Of a stretch of DNA of 64,000 bases, positions 9,745-17,969 are shown one piece after another. The stretch comes from an uncultured Saprospiraceae bacterium. Lineage in GTDB: Bacteria > Bacteroidota > Bacteroidia > Chitinophagales > Saprospiraceae. The stretch is from NCBI GenBank assembly GCA_937928575.1, contig CALFWW010000028.1:24512-88511 (forward strand). Direction: 5' to 3'. Within the stretch, counting starts at the first letter, position 1; each line of letters opens with the position of its first letter. The notes under the pieces are model-generated. The model ran no database searches. It was not told the DNA's origin and saw only the letters and a program-made list of their open reading frames with translations. Position numbers and translations under genes: made by a program.

Positions 9745-10578
9745 TTATTCAGCTAAAAATGTGAGTGTAAAAAATCCTGTTGATGGACTACCGTCGCACG
9801 GTTTTAGAGGAGTCAGTACGACCATTTTGGTTTCAGACATTTCGACAATATCATAATAAGGTCCTGAATCTTCGATTGCTAAAAACATCTCTGGTTGGTC
9901 CAATTCAATTCGATCGGTGCCTTCCCACCCCCCTCCTACAATGTAGGTCCAGGATAAAGCGGCAGGTACTTGATAATTTGGATCATCTATAAATCCTTGA
10001 CAAGCAGAAAAGGTTCCTCCACCGTTATTGTAATCCAGAATAAAAGTTTCTGCATCAAAACACCATCGATCGTCCAATTGGGTCGGCTCTAATCCTGTTG
10101 AAGTAAACCATTCTCCTGATAGAGGAATTGGTCCAACTTTGACAGAACCATCTTCCTCAGACAATTTCCAGCACTTTGTGGTACAGTCTTGCGTGAATAA
10201 TGAGAAATTCCCTTCGCATCCTAACACTGCATCTTCAGCTACGTTAACAGATTGTTGACTTGAAGCAGTTCCACTACCATCTGCAGCTGACACATGTAGC
10301 TTGATCGTATAATCTCCTTTTTTGTTGAAGCCAACCGAATCTCGTTTTAAAGTACTGGTTTTCGGCATTGCATCATCTCCAAAATCCCATACTCTTGTAA
10401 AATTTCCTTCTGACAAATCTTCTACCCAAAATTTATTCGGGTTGTCTGCAAAAGGTTCGACAGAAAAAGGAGGATCATCTGGCAAATTGCCTGGGAGCGA
10501 AAAGTCTTCTTGTTCTTCGCATTGCGTAAATAGCAACAGACACAACGAAGCAAATAATATTAATTTTAAATTTTTCAT
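9745..10578 (-). CDS. PKD-domain surface lipoprotein, likely glycan-binding (SusE-like position)
   Basis: Lipoprotein of 277 residues: hydrophobic signal, then Cys after FTQ, then EEQED, an acidic surface-export-like stretch. One PKD domain (~45-125) carries the hallmark VWDFGDD. The rest (~130-277) has several Trp and Cys residues and no catalytic motif that I recognise. It sits directly between SusD and the GH16 genes, where Bacteroidota PULs usually encode a surface glycan-binding protein (SusE/F-type). Binding of beta-glucan is therefore an inference from position and architecture. Confidence 0.78.
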   Translation of the reverse strand: MKNLKLILFASLCLLLFTQCEEQEDFSLPGNLPDDPPFSVEPFADNPNKFWVEDLSEGNFTRVWDFGDDAMPKTSTLKRDSVGFNKKGDYTIKLHVSAADGSGTASSQQSVNVAEDAVLGCEGNFSLFTQDCTTKCWKLSEEDGSVKVGPIPLSGEWFTSTGLEPTQLDDRWCFDAETFILDYNNGGGTFSACQGFIDDPNYQVPAALSWTYIVGGGWEGTDRIELDQPEMFLAIEDSGPYYDIVEMSETKMVVLTPLKPCDGSPSTGFFTLTFLAE

Positions 10579-10607
10579 AATTTCTTTTTTTAAATACGCG
10601 CTTCAAT

Positions 10608-12131
10608 TTAATATCCAGGGTTTTGGAAATAAACTCCATTTGACAAAGTAATTTCAAATTGAGGAATTGGAAATAAATTGTGCACTCCTTCTTGATAACC
10701 TAATGGCCCTAAAACAGCGGCTGCTCTACCTGATCTAACCAGGTCGAAAAAACGATGTCCTTCCATTGCAAGTTCAACTCTACGTTCGTGATAGATCGCA
10801 TCCAACAATTGACTTCCGGTAGCGGTCACTTCATCCAATCCGACTCTAGCTCTTACTTCATTTAAAGAAGTTCGGGCTGCTCCATCATTTCCATTATTAG
10901 CAGCAGCTTCTGCATGTAATAACAATACATCTGCATAACGAATCACCCTGTCATTGGTACCACCGTTAGGATTTGGATCACCAAAAGGAGCTTCCTCTGA
11001 TAAACTATTGAATATTTTTTTCTGATAATACTGATGTGGGAATCCACCAGTTGCATCAAGTGTAAAAGTTCCTCTATCACCCATTTCATCCCCTAGTCTG
11101 AACACGGTGTGTTCCAAACGGGGATCTTCAAAACCTTCTGCAAAAAATTCATCTACCAGGTCTTGGGTTGGTATATTAAAACCAAATCCACCAAACTGAC
11201 CTCTTGCTCTCATGAATACATTTGAGAAAGTTCCTTCGTTGGCATTATTTCTACCCCAATTTCCACCTGAAGCATTCATGTATTGAATCTCAAAAATAGA
11301 CTCTTCATTATTTTCGCCAGCCTCCGTAAATATCGTACTATAATCTTCCACCAATTGATATTCTCCTGATCCTACCACTTCTTCAAGGACAGCTTGTGCT
11401 TCTGCATATTTTCCTTGATACATATACGCTTTACCTAAAAGACTTTGCGCCATACCTTTAGTAATACGACCCAAATCTGTCATCGGATATTCAGAACGCA
11501 AAGGCAAATCCTGAGCAGCAGTTTTCAAGTCAGACTCTATTAATGCCCATGCTTCAGACGGAGGAGATTGGGCAATATTAAATTCACTCGGTTGCAGTAC
11601 ATGATCAACGACTGGAATGTTTCCAAAAATCGTTACCAAATTATAATGAAAGTATGCTCTAAGCGCCAACGCCTCTCCAACAACAGCCGCACGCTTGTTT
11701 GCATCCATATCTATGCCTGGCACATTTTCGATTACTTTATTGGCGCGAAAAATTCCTTCGTAATTAGCCACCCATTCTGACTGTAGAAAATCTGTATTAG
11801 TAGCTCCTTGAAACTCTTCTAATTTTTTCAATTCAAAAGCATCGCCATCACCGTCTCCTCCTTTTACACTATCATCCGACATAATGTCTCCCCAGAACCA
11901 TCGGAAATGCCCAGCAGGTGTCAACTCAAACTGCAATGCAGCATAAGCCGCATTGACTGCGAAAACAGCATCTTCTGCAGTTTGGTAAAAATCTGATTCA
12001 TTATCACCAATAATTTGCTCGCGATTTAGGAAGTCGTCGCCACAAGACGTAATGAAAAACATCACTGCAAAAGCAGTAAGTACTCCGCTTAATCTTGATT
12101 TATTTAGTATCGTTGAATTATTATTTTTCAT
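10608..12131 (-). CDS. susD: SusD/RagB family glycan-binding lipoprotein
   Basis: Outer-membrane lipoprotein of 507 residues that caps the SusC transporter and captures oligosaccharides. The signal peptide ends at the lipobox ITSC, followed by GDDF. The body shows typical SusD features: FLNREQ after the signal, TPR-like helices in the first half (EALALRAYFHYNLV), the segment VIRYADVLLLHAEA, and the C-terminal IYHERRVELAMEGHRFFDLVR stretch split by short loops. It lies 32 nt after susC, as expected for a SusCD pair, and 29 nt before the PKD lipoprotein gene. Ligand is inferred from the GH16 neighbours. Confidence 0.95.
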   Translation of the reverse strand: MKNNNSTILNKSRLSGVLTAFAVMFFITSCGDDFLNREQIIGDNESDFYQTAEDAVFAVNAAYAALQFELTPAGHFRWFWGDIMSDDSVKGGDGDGDAFELKKLEEFQGATNTDFLQSEWVANYEGIFRANKVIENVPGIDMDANKRAAVVGEALALRAYFHYNLVTIFGNIPVVDHVLQPSEFNIAQSPPSEAWALIESDLKTAAQDLPLRSEYPMTDLGRITKGMAQSLLGKAYMYQGKYAEAQAVLEEVVGSGEYQLVEDYSTIFTEAGENNEESIFEIQYMNASGGNWGRNNANEGTFSNVFMRARGQFGGFGFNIPTQDLVDEFFAEGFEDPRLEHTVFRLGDEMGDRGTFTLDATGGFPHQYYQKKIFNSLSEEAPFGDPNPNGGTNDRVIRYADVLLLHAEAAANNGNDGAARTSLNEVRARVGLDEVTATGSQLLDAIYHERRVELAMEGHRFFDLVRSGRAAAVLGPLGYQEGVHNLFPIPQFEITLSNGVYFQNPGY

Positions 12132-12163
12132 GCTATTTTACTTTTTAAAAATTAAATAGTGAT

Positions 12164-15100
12164 TTAGAAGGTAACTTGAATTCCACCTAAGATGGTTCTT
12201 GACTGCGGGAAAAATCCACGATCAATTCCAATATCCAAAGGTGCAAATTGAACATCTTGTGTACGACCAATTTCTGGATCGTAACCAGAGTAATTTGTAA
12301 AAGTCCACAAATTTTGGACAGAACCGTAAATTCTGAATTTCGAAAATTTCATTCTATCTAACAATGCATTTGGAAGGTTGTAACCTATTTGAACATTTTT
12401 GATACGAAGATAAGATCCATCTTCTATGAAATAATCTGAAACTCGGTAATTATTATTAGGATTTGCTCGACTCAATCTTGGTTCAAAATCGGAAGTTCCT
12501 TCACCGGTCCATCTATCCAAAACTCTAGCTGGTTTATTTCCTTCTAATTTATCAAATCTTGTGGATGCATTATACACTTCATTTCCTGAAACTCCTTGAA
12601 CGAAAAAGCTAAGATCGAAGCTCTTAAACTCCGCACTTCCTGTGATACCAAAAGTGAAATCTGGTGTTGGATTTCCAAGATAAGTTTTGTCGTTGTTATC
12701 AATAATACCATCTCCATTAAAATCTACATAACGGAAATCTCCAGGTGCGGTTTCATCACTTTGAAAAAAGATATCTTCTAAATCATCTGCAGTTAGACTA
12801 GGATCATTAGCTAAGGCAGTAGTTCGAGCATCTGCATTGGCTGCAGCAATTTCTTCCTCATTTTGAAAAAGGCCATCCGTATGCCAGCCAAAGAAAGAAG
12901 CAATTGGTTGGCCTACATCTGTTTTGGCTACGACATCCCCGAAGATAGCACCAGAAAAAATAGGGGCATCTCCACCTAAAAATGTAACCTCATTTTTGAT
13001 GATCGAAACATTTCCACCTAATTCATATTTGAAGGCTCTATCTCTGTTTCTATAATTTAATGCCAACTCAACACCTCGGTTATCAACGGTACCAATATTT
13101 CTGGTCGGAGCAAATGCACCAACGACTCCAGGTATTGGAGGATTGTGAAGCATGTCTACCGTTTCTTTGATAAAGTAATCTCCAATGAAATTTATTTTAC
13201 CATCAAACAATTCCAAGTCAACACCAAAGTTGGTTTGAATAGAAGTTTCCCAACGCAATTCCGAGTTCGCAATTTGAAGAGCCACTACCCCATTGGTAAT
13301 TGTTTCGTCTGGACCAAAAGTATAATTCTGTCCTCCATTTACATTTGTGGACCATTGATAATCTCCGATTCTATCATTTCCATTTTGCCCCCAACTAGCA
13401 CGGAATTTCAACAAACTAATTGCATTTACATCAAAGAAGTCTTCTCTGGAAACTACCCAAGCTAAAGAAGCAGCCGGGAAATATCCAAAACGATTGCTTG
13501 GTCCAAATCGAGAAGAACCGTCTGCACGAAAAGAAACCATCGCTACATATTTGTTTTTGTATTCATAGTCAATTCTACCAAAAGCAGAGAATAAAACATT
13601 TTCAACTGCCCATTGAGAAGCGCCTCTCGTACCACTATCAATGGTATTGTTGATGTAAGCATCTTCTGGATCATTGGACGGTAGACCAGTGTTAGAACTG
13701 CCATTAAATTCAATTCCCCCATCGATATAAGAGATACCACCCAATGCAGTAAAACTGTGATTTTCACCTATATTATCCGTGTAAGTCAATACATTTTCCA
13801 ATTGTGATGACCTAAAAATCCAGTCGTTGATTCCAACTGAATTTGTCAAATTGACCTCAGGTGTAGGTGGTGTATCTGTACTATCTACTGCCAAATTCCA
13901 AGTAGGACGGAATCCTCTTTCTTGTGCAAAATTCACATCTAAACTATAAGTAGATTTTAGTTTCAATTTTGGAGTAAAATCGATGGTTCCATAAACGGCA
14001 CCGACCAATCGATTGGTTGTCCAACCTCCATGTGTATTTGCAATGTTATTGACAGGATTTCTAATATCCGTATCAATAAAATCTGAGTAAGCATAGGTTC
14101 CATCCGGCTTCAATACAGGCGTCAAAGGGTCCATGTTTAAAGCTTGAATAATAGGAGAATCAAACTGATTGTTTTCAACAAGTGCAGATCTTGTTAGATT
14201 TGTAAAACCTAAGTTAGTTCCAACATTCAACCAATCTTTTACTTGATATCCTGCAACTGCTCTTACGGTCTTTCTTTCAAAAGATGATTTCGGTCCACCA
14301 ACAATTCCTTCTTGTTTGAAGTAGTTGCCAGAAAGACCAATATTGAAACCTTCAGCACCTCCATTCATGCTTATTTGATGACTCTGAATTGGAGCGCTCT
14401 CAAAAATAGCTTCTTGCCAATCCGTTCCTTCGTTGAAAATAGAGGGATCTTCCAAATTAATACGTGGTGCAACTCCTGCGTTGATATCCTGTTCGTTTTG
14501 AATAACAGCGTATTCACGAGCATTTAATAAATCTATTTTTTTGGAAGCCTTTTGTATCCCATAATAGCTTTCATAGGATATTTTTGCTTCTTGATTGGCT
14601 CCAGCACCGGATTTGGTTTTCACTAAGACCACACCGTTTGCAGCTCTTGAACCATAAATCGCAGCAGAAGCAGCATCTTTTAAAACGGAAATGCTCTCTA
14701 CATCATTTGGATTTAAGAATTCCAGATCCGCAACCGCAATTCCATCAACAATATATAATGGATCACTATTATTGACGGTACCAAGTCCACGTACTCTCAC
14801 TGTTAGTGCAGCACCTGGTGAACCAGAATTTTGAGTAATTTGTATACCTGCCGATCTTCCTTGCAATGCTTGCTCGACTCTAAGAACTGGTGTTTCGGAA
14901 ATTTCATCGGAACTCAACGTAGCAACAGATCCACTGATGGAGCTTCTTTTTTTGTTACCATATCCAACGACTACGACTTCATCAAAGTATTGTGCAGCCG
15001 TACCCATTTCGATATTTATAGATGCTCTTGTGTCGATAGGTACGTTTTGGGTTTCCATACCGACATAAGAAAAAATAAGGGTTGAAGTGGGTGAACTAAC

Positions 15101-15295
15101 ATTGATTTCATAAGTTCCATCAAAATCGGTTATGGTACCATTTGTCTCGTTGCCTTGCTCGACTACTGTGACACCGATGAGTTCTTCATCTCCTTCCATC
15201 ACCTTTCCGGTAACAGTATGTTGAGCAGAAAGTGAAATGATCATCATTGCAAAGACACAGGTGAGAAATGTCTTGAACATATACTTGTTTTTCAT
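12164..15295 (-). CDS. susC: SusC/RagA family TonB-linked outer membrane transporter
   Basis: TonB-dependent oligosaccharide importer of 1043 residues. It has a signal peptide (~1-25), a CarboxypepD_reg-like domain (~27-100, HTVTGKV at the start and SYVGMETQ near the end), a plug domain (~115-225) with the SusC signature GSPGAALTVRVRGLGTVN and DPLYIVDG, and a long beta-barrel ending in a C-terminal Phe as outer-membrane barrels do. It forms the pair with the following susD. An unusually stable hairpin (15313-15355) separates it from the upstream T9SS binding-protein gene, so susC may be expressed at a different level or from its own promoter. Confidence 0.96.
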   Translation of the reverse strand: MKNKYMFKTFLTCVFAMMIISLSAQHTVTGKVMEGDEELIGVTVVEQGNETNGTITDFDGTYEINVSSPTSTLIFSYVGMETQNVPIDTRASINIEMGTAAQYFDEVVVVGYGNKKRSSISGSVATLSSDEISETPVLRVEQALQGRSAGIQITQNSGSPGAALTVRVRGLGTVNNSDPLYIVDGIAVADLEFLNPNDVESISVLKDAASAAIYGSRAANGVVLVKTKSGAGANQEAKISYESYYGIQKASKKIDLLNAREYAVIQNEQDINAGVAPRINLEDPSIFNEGTDWQEAIFESAPIQSHQISMNGGAEGFNIGLSGNYFKQEGIVGGPKSSFERKTVRAVAGYQVKDWLNVGTNLGFTNLTRSALVENNQFDSPIIQALNMDPLTPVLKPDGTYAYSDFIDTDIRNPVNNIANTHGGWTTNRLVGAVYGTIDFTPKLKLKSTYSLDVNFAQERGFRPTWNLAVDSTDTPPTPEVNLTNSVGINDWIFRSSQLENVLTYTDNIGENHSFTALGGISYIDGGIEFNGSSNTGLPSNDPEDAYINNTIDSGTRGASQWAVENVLFSAFGRIDYEYKNKYVAMVSFRADGSSRFGPSNRFGYFPAASLAWVVSREDFFDVNAISLLKFRASWGQNGNDRIGDYQWSTNVNGGQNYTFGPDETITNGVVALQIANSELRWETSIQTNFGVDLELFDGKINFIGDYFIKETVDMLHNPPIPGVVGAFAPTRNIGTVDNRGVELALNYRNRDRAFKYELGGNVSIIKNEVTFLGGDAPIFSGAIFGDVVAKTDVGQPIASFFGWHTDGLFQNEEEIAAANADARTTALANDPSLTADDLEDIFFQSDETAPGDFRYVDFNGDGIIDNNDKTYLGNPTPDFTFGITGSAEFKSFDLSFFVQGVSGNEVYNASTRFDKLEGNKPARVLDRWTGEGTSDFEPRLSRANPNNNYRVSDYFIEDGSYLRIKNVQIGYNLPNALLDRMKFSKFRIYGSVQNLWTFTNYSGYDPEIGRTQDVQFAPLDIGIDRGFFPQSRTILGGIQVTF

Positions 15296-15312
15296 AAAAT
15301 TTTAATTGAGAA

Positions 15313-15355
15313 AAAGGATAAAAGAGTTGCTGAAATCGCCACTCCTTTATCCTTT
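15313..15355 (-). terminator. Intercistronic hairpin upstream of susC
   Basis: A 15-position stem (15313-15327 with 15341-15355, one mismatch, 13-nt loop) built on AAAGGATAAA/TTTATCCTTT. It is followed by five T on the minus strand. It sits in the 82-nt gap between the 798-residue secreted protein gene and susC. It could be a partial terminator, an mRNA-stability element or an attenuator. Confidence 0.6.
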
Positions 15356-15377
15356 GTAAAACTGATAAATTAAGTTC

Positions 15378-17774
15378 TTACTGAACTAATAATTTCTTGG
15401 TAGTTGTTTTTTGTCCAACTTTTACCTTCACAAAATGAAGTCCACTTGGGAAATCGGTTACTTCAATTTGCTTTGTAGCTACATTGTTAAATTCAGATTG
15501 GAAAATAACTTTTCCAGCGATATCAACAATTGAAATTTCCTGATTAGGCGTTACTTCATTGAATTCAATTGTAAATGCTTGGTTGGTGATTGTTGGGAAA
15601 ATACGAACCAAATCATTGTCTACAATTATATTTTCGGTATTTACCATTAGGTCACATGATCCGAATGACACCAAGTTGATGGTCGTATCTGCTGGAGCTA
15701 ACAATAACAATCTGTTTGTAAATTGACCAGAAGGATCTGTAATCGTACAAGGCTCCTGTGAGTCAATAATTTCTGCGTCATTTCCATTTAAGAATTTATA
15801 CTCATGTGCCCCTTCAGGTAATTGTACCGTTACCGTATAAGTGTCGTCACCTTCAGGATCTAACATTTCTGTTGTCATCGCTTGCCAGTTATTGATAGAG
15901 TTTCCAAAAATCCAAACACCATCTGTTACTGTTTCCATTGACATATCAACATTGAAAGTCACATTGTATAATTCAACTTGTCCGCATGAGAAATCCGTTG
16001 TACACTCTCCATAGCAAGTATTGATAACTACATCATCTGTCAAAGCAGGTAGGTTTCTATCATTAAAAGGCTCCACTGCGCAAGATTGACCAGCTATGTT
16101 TTCTTTACAGCTCCAATCAGGTAAACAAGTCCCGTTGATAAATGTATAGTCAGAAGTAAATCCTACACCTCTCTCGATTGTCAAAGACCAAACACCATCT
16201 CCATCATCATCTTTTAGTGGGAAATCACCGTGTCCAAATGCGACACCACCAGCAACAAACAATCCTTCTGGGCTTACTACATCAATCAATGCATCACTCA
16301 CATTCCAAGTAATTGTCAATGCTTCTCCGCAAGCGTAGCAACTATTCCAACAATAAGTACCCTCTGTAACATCCGACAACACAGTCATCGATCTATTGGT
16401 GAAAATATTTCCATTACCATCATCTGTTGAAACGGTACATTCATCTGTTCCATTAAATTCTTCCTGAACCGCCCAATCATCTAAAGTGAATTTATATTCG
16501 TATGCACCTTGTTGCATTGTCACGGTACCTTCCCAAATATTATCTCCATCTGTATCATCAAGTGGGTTTGCAACGCCATTCCAACCGTTGAAACTTCCGC
16601 TTACGTATACTTGTGTGTAGGTTCCTGTGTATTCATTCATATCTACGCTAAAAGTTACGTCGTAATCATTGACTACATTGCTGGTTTTTACAACAAAATC
16701 ATCCAGATAAAAATTAATGTCAGTCCCATCACCGGCAACACCGAAGTCAGGGAAAATTACTAGGTTTGGATAGATAAAGCCAGCAGTCGTACCCATATTC
16801 CCTTCAAAAGAAGGAACTGTTAAATCAAAACACACTTCTTCCCATTGGTTATTTCCAACGACGGTTTGCGTATTTATCCAGTTATCAGGATCTGTGTTAT
16901 CTGCCAATTCTAATTTCAGTGTCATATTTCCAGGGTGATCTGAGTGCACTTTCATACAAATTTCAGAAGTCAATGTCCCATCAATAGGGTTTGCTAGTCC
17001 ACCCACCAAAAAAGATCCTGCCCAAGTTTGAGCGTCTCCGCCTTTTATATATTGCATCACGTTTGCACTGGTATTCACACCTGTCGGATTTGGATTAGGA
17101 ATAACGGTAGTAAGTGTACCGTCAAGAGAAGAACCAAAATATTGGAAATCGCCAGAAAGTGACTCCCAATCTAAAAAAGTAGTGCAGGTAACATCACCAC
17201 CTCCGCCGCCACTAGGAATCGTAAAGTTGTCAAAATAAGCATCTACCTGTGTTCCTGTCCCCATCACACCAAAATCAACGAACATGACAATATTGTTATA
17301 CATATTCCCTGTACCAGGAGCCATGTTTCCATCCAAAGAATTCAAGCTTAAATCAAAACAGATATTTTCCCAAGCATTGGTAACCGTGTTTACTACTTCT
17401 TGTCTGTAGTTGATTGGATCATTTGGGTCAGCTGTCTCTAATTTCAAACTCACATTTCCGATGTGATCCATCCAAACATCCATACAAACTTGGCCACCAT
17501 TCGTTGCATCAATACCTCCTGCTGGCGGCATTGTACTGAAAGCGCCTCCCCAAGTAGGTGCATCATCTGCTTTGGAAATTTGGATGACCATAGCGGATGT
17601 ATTCGCACCAGATGGATCTGGGTTTGCAATAGCTGATGTGACGACTCCTTCAAGTGAACCTCCAAAATGTTGGAATGAAGTTGCGGATCCTGGGTTTTCA
17701 AAATCCCAGATATTTGTTTGGGCAGAAGCAAAGGCAATTGCAAAACAAAATAGAATAGTAAAGTATTTTTTCAT
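15378..17774 (-). CDS. T9SS-secreted multi-domain carbohydrate-binding-like protein
   Basis: Secreted protein of 798 residues with a signal peptide ending ASAQ and a C-terminal T9SS type A sorting domain (~725-798, IFPTITNQAFTIEF then SGLHFVKVKV). Two related N-terminal modules of ~180 residues (starting near 20 and 198) share WDFENPGS/LDWESLSG and the pattern FQYFGxSLxG. They are followed by three beta-sandwich modules resembling starch/glycogen-binding CBM20/48-type folds (near 370, 490 and 605), with VSGSFNGW in the first and FGNSINNW in the third, plus acidic DDTDGD and YEYKF motifs. No catalytic motif is visible. It is the first gene of the minus-strand operon and is divergent from the LuxR-type regulator. 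A role as an extracellular glucan-binding protein is inferred. Confidence 0.85.
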   Translation of the reverse strand: MKKYFTILFCFAIAFASAQTNIWDFENPGSATSFQHFGGSLEGVVTSAIANPDPSGANTSAMVIQISKADDAPTWGGAFSTMPPAGGIDATNGGQVCMDVWMDHIGNVSLKLETADPNDPINYRQEVVNTVTNAWENICFDLSLNSLDGNMAPGTGNMYNNIVMFVDFGVMGTGTQVDAYFDNFTIPSGGGGGDVTCTTFLDWESLSGDFQYFGSSLDGTLTTVIPNPNPTGVNTSANVMQYIKGGDAQTWAGSFLVGGLANPIDGTLTSEICMKVHSDHPGNMTLKLELADNTDPDNWINTQTVVGNNQWEEVCFDLTVPSFEGNMGTTAGFIYPNLVIFPDFGVAGDGTDINFYLDDFVVKTSNVVNDYDVTFSVDMNEYTGTYTQVYVSGSFNGWNGVANPLDDTDGDNIWEGTVTMQQGAYEYKFTLDDWAVQEEFNGTDECTVSTDDGNGNIFTNRSMTVLSDVTEGTYCWNSCYACGEALTITWNVSDALIDVVSPEGLFVAGGVAFGHGDFPLKDDDGDGVWSLTIERGVGFTSDYTFINGTCLPDWSCKENIAGQSCAVEPFNDRNLPALTDDVVINTCYGECTTDFSCGQVELYNVTFNVDMSMETVTDGVWIFGNSINNWQAMTTEMLDPEGDDTYTVTVQLPEGAHEYKFLNGNDAEIIDSQEPCTITDPSGQFTNRLLLLAPADTTINLVSFGSCDLMVNTENIIVDNDLVRIFPTITNQAFTIEFNEVTPNQEISIVDIAGKVIFQSEFNNVATKQIEVTDFPSGLHFVKVKVGQKTTTKKLLVQ

Positions 17775-17849
17775 AATTAGGTTTTATAAGAAAAGAATAA
17801 TATTTCGTCAAGTGAATTTTAAAAGAATAAAATTACTTTCTCGATTACG

Positions 17850-17857
17850 CAAAATTA
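17850..17857 (-). promoter_or_regulatory. Candidate -7 promoter element of the PUL operon
   Basis: On the minus strand this reads TAATTTTG, an exact match to the Bacteroidota -7 consensus TAnnTTTG, about 75 nt upstream of the start of the T9SS binding-protein gene. No clear -33 element was seen, which would be usual for an activator-dependent promoter. Confidence 0.4.
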
Positions 17858-17884
17858 GTTTAATTTAAAGGTGAATTTGGCATT

Positions 17885-17938
17885 ATGTACTACATCATGG
17901 TTACAACACCCTATTTAATAGAGTACATCACACGTCAT
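17885..17938. promoter_or_regulatory. Inverted repeat in the PUL/regulator intergenic region
   Basis: ATGTACT (17885-17891) and its reverse complement AGTACAT (17932-17938) face each other 47 bp apart between the divergent PUL operon and its regulator gene. The same arms also contain a direct repeat TACATCA (17891-17897 and 17934-17940), 43 bp apart. It lies upstream of the candidate -7 element and could be an activator site. Confidence 0.4.
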
Positions 17939-17969
17939 TTTAACAAAAATTGAATCGAATTAGATTTCC

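Noticed and set aside
12164..15295. Short plus-strand frames inside susC (for example near 13145-13653)
   Set aside because: Shadow frames of a full-length susC with all domains intact.
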